Source: Sphingobium baderi (GTDB taxonomy: Bacteria; Pseudomonadota; Alphaproteobacteria; Sphingomonadales; Sphingomonadaceae). Taken from it: 64,000 nucleotides of DNA. Below the pieces are notes generated by a model, which was not told where the DNA came from, ran no database searches, and saw nothing but the letters and a program-made list of their open reading frames with translations. Positions within the stretch are counted from its first letter, which is position 1; every line of letters begins with the position of its first letter. The stretch spans positions 3,366,501 through 3,430,500 of the forward strand of contig NZ_CP013264.1 in NCBI RefSeq assembly GCF_001456115.1, given 5' to 3'. Positions 61,753 through 64,000 of this stretch are shown here, one piece after another. Both the position numbers and the translations under genes were made by a program.

Positions 61753-63207
61753 ATGTCAGGGAATTCTTCGGTGAGTGCAACGGGAATGAACAAGCAGGTG
61801 GTGACCCGTTTTGCCCCGTCCCCCACCGGCTTTCTACACATCGGCGGCGCCCGCACCGCGCTTTTCAACTGGCTGTTCGCGCGACACCATGGCGGCAAGT
61901 TCCTGCTCCGCATCGAAGATACGGACCGGACCCGTTCCACCGAGGAAGCAGTGGCCGCGATTTTCGATGGCCTGGAATGGCTCGGCCTTGGCGGCGACGA
62001 GCCTGCGGTCTTTCAGTTCGGGCGCTCGGCGCGCCATGCGGAAGTCGCCAATCAGATGCTGGCGAACGGCCACGCCTATCGCTGCTATGCGACGCCCGAA
62101 GAACTGGCGGAACTGCGCGAGCAGCAGCGCGCCGCGAAGCAACCGATGCGCTATGACGGCCGCTGGCGGGACCGTGCCTCGTCCGAGGCGCCCGCAGACG
62201 CGCCCTTCGTCATCCGGCTGAAGGCGCCGCGCGAAGGCGAAACGGTGATCGAGGATGCGGTGCAAGGCCGTGTCGTGGTCCAGAATGCGGAACTGGACGA
62301 CATGATCCTGCTCCGCTCCGATGGCACGCCCACCTATATGCTGGCTGTTGTCGTGGATGACAACGACATGGGCGTCACCCATGTCATTCGCGGTGACGAC
62401 CATCTGAACAATGCCTTCCGCCAACTAGGCATTATGAAAGCGATGGGCTGGGAAGAGCCGGTCTATGCCCACATCCCCCTGATCCACGGGTCGGACGGGG
62501 CGAAGCTTTCCAAGCGCCATGGGGCGCTGGGGGTCGATGCCTATCGCGACGAAATGGGAATGCTGCCCGAAGCGGTGCTCAACTATCTGCTCCGGCTGGG
62601 TTGGGGCCATGGGGACGAGGAAATCATCTCCATCGCACGCGCCATCGAACTGTTCGATATTTCGGGCGTGGGCCGCTCGCCTTCACGCTTCGACATTAAG
62701 AAGCTGGAGAATCTCAATGGCCACTATCTGCGGGAGGCCGACGATGCGCGGTTGGCGGCGCTGGTCGCCCCGCGCGTGGCAGCGGGGCTGGGCCAGCCCC
62801 TCCCCGCCGACGCGGGCGCGCTGTTGACGCAGGCGATGCCTTCGCTAAAGCCACGCGCGAAAACGCTTAATGAAATTGCGGAGGGGGCGGAATTCCTGTT
62901 CAAAAATTGCCCGCTGGATTTTGACGAAAAGGCCCTCGCTCTGCTAGACGACTCGGCGCGCGCGTTGCTGGCAAGCACAGCTGACGCTCTTTCTGCCGTT
63001 CAGCCCTGGACGGTCGAAGCGATCGAAGACGTCATACGCCGCGTGGCAGAGGATGCGGGCCTGGGCCTCGGCAAGGTAGCGCAGCCCTTGAGGGCGGCGT
63101 TGACCGGCCGGACGGTTTCGCCCGGAATTTTCGATGTCCTTTTCCTTCTGGGAAAAGAAGAAAGCTTGGGTCGGTTGATGGATGTGGGGCACGCATCGGT
63201 CGGCTGA
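61753..63207 (+). CDS. gltX: Glutamyl-tRNA synthetase
   Basis: 484 residues. Class I signature: [26 protein letters not shown] (HIGH-like HIGG) and [15 protein letters not shown] (KMSKS-like KLSKR), with [15 protein letters not shown] and the C-terminal anticodon domain. Start could be ATG 61753 or 61786 ([15 protein letters not shown]). It charges tRNA-Glu and perhaps tRNA-Gln in organisms with GatCAB. Next to gltA, 18 bp away. Confidence 0.95.
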   Translation: MSGNSSVSATGMNKQVVTRFAPSPTGFLHIGGARTALFNWLFARHHGGKFLLRIEDTDRTRSTEEAVAAIFDGLEWLGLGGDEPAVFQFGRSARHAEVANQMLANGHAYRCYATPEELAELREQQRAAKQPMRYDGRWRDRASSEAPADAPFVIRLKAPREGETVIEDAVQGRVVVQNAELDDMILLRSDGTPTYMLAVVVDDNDMGVTHVIRGDDHLNNAFRQLGIMKAMGWEEPVYAHIPLIHGSDGAKLSKRHGALGVDAYRDEMGMLPEAVLNYLLRLGWGHGDEEIISIARAIELFDISGVGRSPSRFDIKKLENLNGHYLREADDARLAALVAPRVAAGLGQPLPADAGALLTQAMPSLKPRAKTLNEIAEGAEFLFKNCPLDFDEKALALLDDSARALLASTADALSAVQPWTVEAIEDVIRRVAEDAGLGLGKVAQPLRAALTGRTVSPGIFDVLFLLGKEESLGRLMDVGHASVG

Positions 63208-63225
63208 CAGTTAAGGAGAACATGA

Positions 63226-64000
63226 ATGTCCGATAAAAATGCCACTTTGACCATCGGGGAAGAGACAAAGGACTACGCCGTTCTGGATGGCACGGTCGGC
63301 CCGCAGGTCATCGACGTGCGTAAGCTCTACGCCAACACCGGCATGTTCACCTACGATCCTGGCTTCACCTCCACCGCGAGTTGCGAATCGGGCCTGACCT
63401 ATATCGATGGCGACGAAGGCGTGCTGCTGCACCGCGGCTACCCCATCGGCCAGTTGGCCGAACAGTCCAGCTTCATGGAAGTCAGCTATCTGCTGCTGAA
63501 CGGCGAACTGCCCTCGAAACAGCAACTGGACGACTTCACCCGCACCATTACCCGCCACACGATGGTGAATGAACAACTCACCGCTTTCTATCGCGGTTTC
63601 CGTCGCGACGCTCACCCCATGGCCATCATGTGCGGCGTTGTCGGCGCGCTGTCGGCCTTCTACCATGACTCGACCGATATCAACGATCCTGAACAGCGCA
63701 AGATCGCCAGCCACCGCCTGATTGCCAAGATGCCGACCATCGCGGCCATGGCCTATAAATATTCGGTGGGTCAGCCCTTCGTCTATCCGCGCAACGATCT
63801 CAGCTATACCGCCAATTTCCTACGTATGACCTTCTCCGTTCCGGCCGAGGAATATGAGCCGGACCCGGTGGTCGTTGACGCGATGGACAAGATCTTCATT
63901 CTTCACGCCGACCATGAACAGAACGCATCGACCTCAACCGTGCGTCTGGCGGGTTCTTCGGGCGCCAATCCTTTCGCCTGTATCGCGGCAGGCATCGCCT
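63226..64000 (+). CDS. gltA: Citrate synthase, N-terminal part, cut by window edge
   Basis: Reading from ATG 63226 (ribosome site AAGGAG 8 bp before it) gives [20 protein letters not shown] and later [91 protein letters not shown]. The [10 protein letters not shown] segment holds the substrate-binding His. It is the large hexameric NADH-sensitive type of Gram-negative bacteria. About 258 of ~430 residues are visible. It joins oxaloacetate and acetyl-CoA in the TCA cycle, as fumC at the other end of the window also belongs to that cycle. Confidence 0.95.
   Translation, partial: MSDKNATLTIGEETKDYAVLDGTVGPQVIDVRKLYANTGMFTYDPGFTSTASCESGLTYIDGDEGVLLHRGYPIGQLAEQSSFMEVSYLLLNGELPSKQQLDDFTRTITRHTMVNEQLTAFYRGFRRDAHPMAIMCGVVGALSAFYHDSTDINDPEQRKIASHRLIAKMPTIAAMAYKYSVGQPFVYPRNDLSYTANFLRMTFSVPAEEYEPDPVVVDAMDKIFILHADHEQNASTSTVRLAGSSGANPFACIAAGIA

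Overview
The window looks like a chromosomal segment of an alphaproteobacterium of the sphingomonad group (Sphingobium/Sphingomonas/Novosphingobium type). The evidence is high GC, leading proteins such as SspB, ATP12, SdhE, a PEP-CTERM protein and TorF-type porin of the kind seen there, a circularly permuted two-piece tmRNA (an alphaproteobacterial trait), a GTTC-N7-GTTC SOS box in front of lexA, the order trpG-trpD-trpC-moaC-moeA ... lexA-comEC-gltX-gltA, and short REP-like hairpins with a CTCCTGC core between genes. Species assignment is inference.

Layout. 0-5 kb: start of fumC (minus), a REP-like patch, sspB, then the histidine genes hisB-hisH-hisA-hisF and hisE, with a small PEP-CTERM protein gene between hisF and hisE. 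5-13 kb: two L,D-transpeptidase-type genes, small lipoproteins, a repeat-rich secreted protein, and a minus-strand operon crcB-rluA-like-HAD phosphatase-small membrane protein-ATP12. 13-20.7 kb: recG, sdhE and mfd (DNA repair and respiratory assembly), an exported protein and a TorF-like porin. 20.7-24.1 kb: a pseudo-receiver/GGDEF/EAL gene split by an IS1182-like insertion sequence. 24.2-26.2 kb: moaA-nadK and tRNA-Asn.

26.2-33 kb is accessory DNA. A type II-C CRISPR locus has lost cas9 and the 5' part of cas1, but keeps cas2 and a perfectly regular array of 19 identical 36-bp repeats. Beyond it are a polysaccharide deacetylase and an acyltransferase-3/SGNH protein in an AT-rich setting. 32.8-45.3 kb is a probable catabolic island: a tightly packed six-gene operon (SDR, P450, FAD flavoprotein of the 3-ketosteroid dehydrogenase type, molybdopterin oxidoreductase, P450, SDR), facing a TonB receptor, an AraC regulator and an EthD-domain gene. 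Uptake of a hydrophobic, possibly terpenoid or steroid-like compound followed by oxidation is the simplest reading; the substrate is unknown.

45.4-50.4 kb holds a TonB receptor, a PT-repeat lipoprotein and a small TPR protein. At 50.7-51.0 kb lies the permuted ssrA gene with tag peptide ANDNEALALAA; together with SspB at the window start it gives both the tag and the adaptor for ClpXP quality control. 51-56 kb is NRDE protein, trpGDC and moaC-moeA. Between moeA and lexA sits a complete 2374-bp IS1595-type transposon (24-bp perfect inverted repeats, 8-bp target duplication AACCGCTT) carrying cargo genes of unknown function, inserted directly against the lexA promoter. The window closes with comEC (minus), gltX and the start of gltA.
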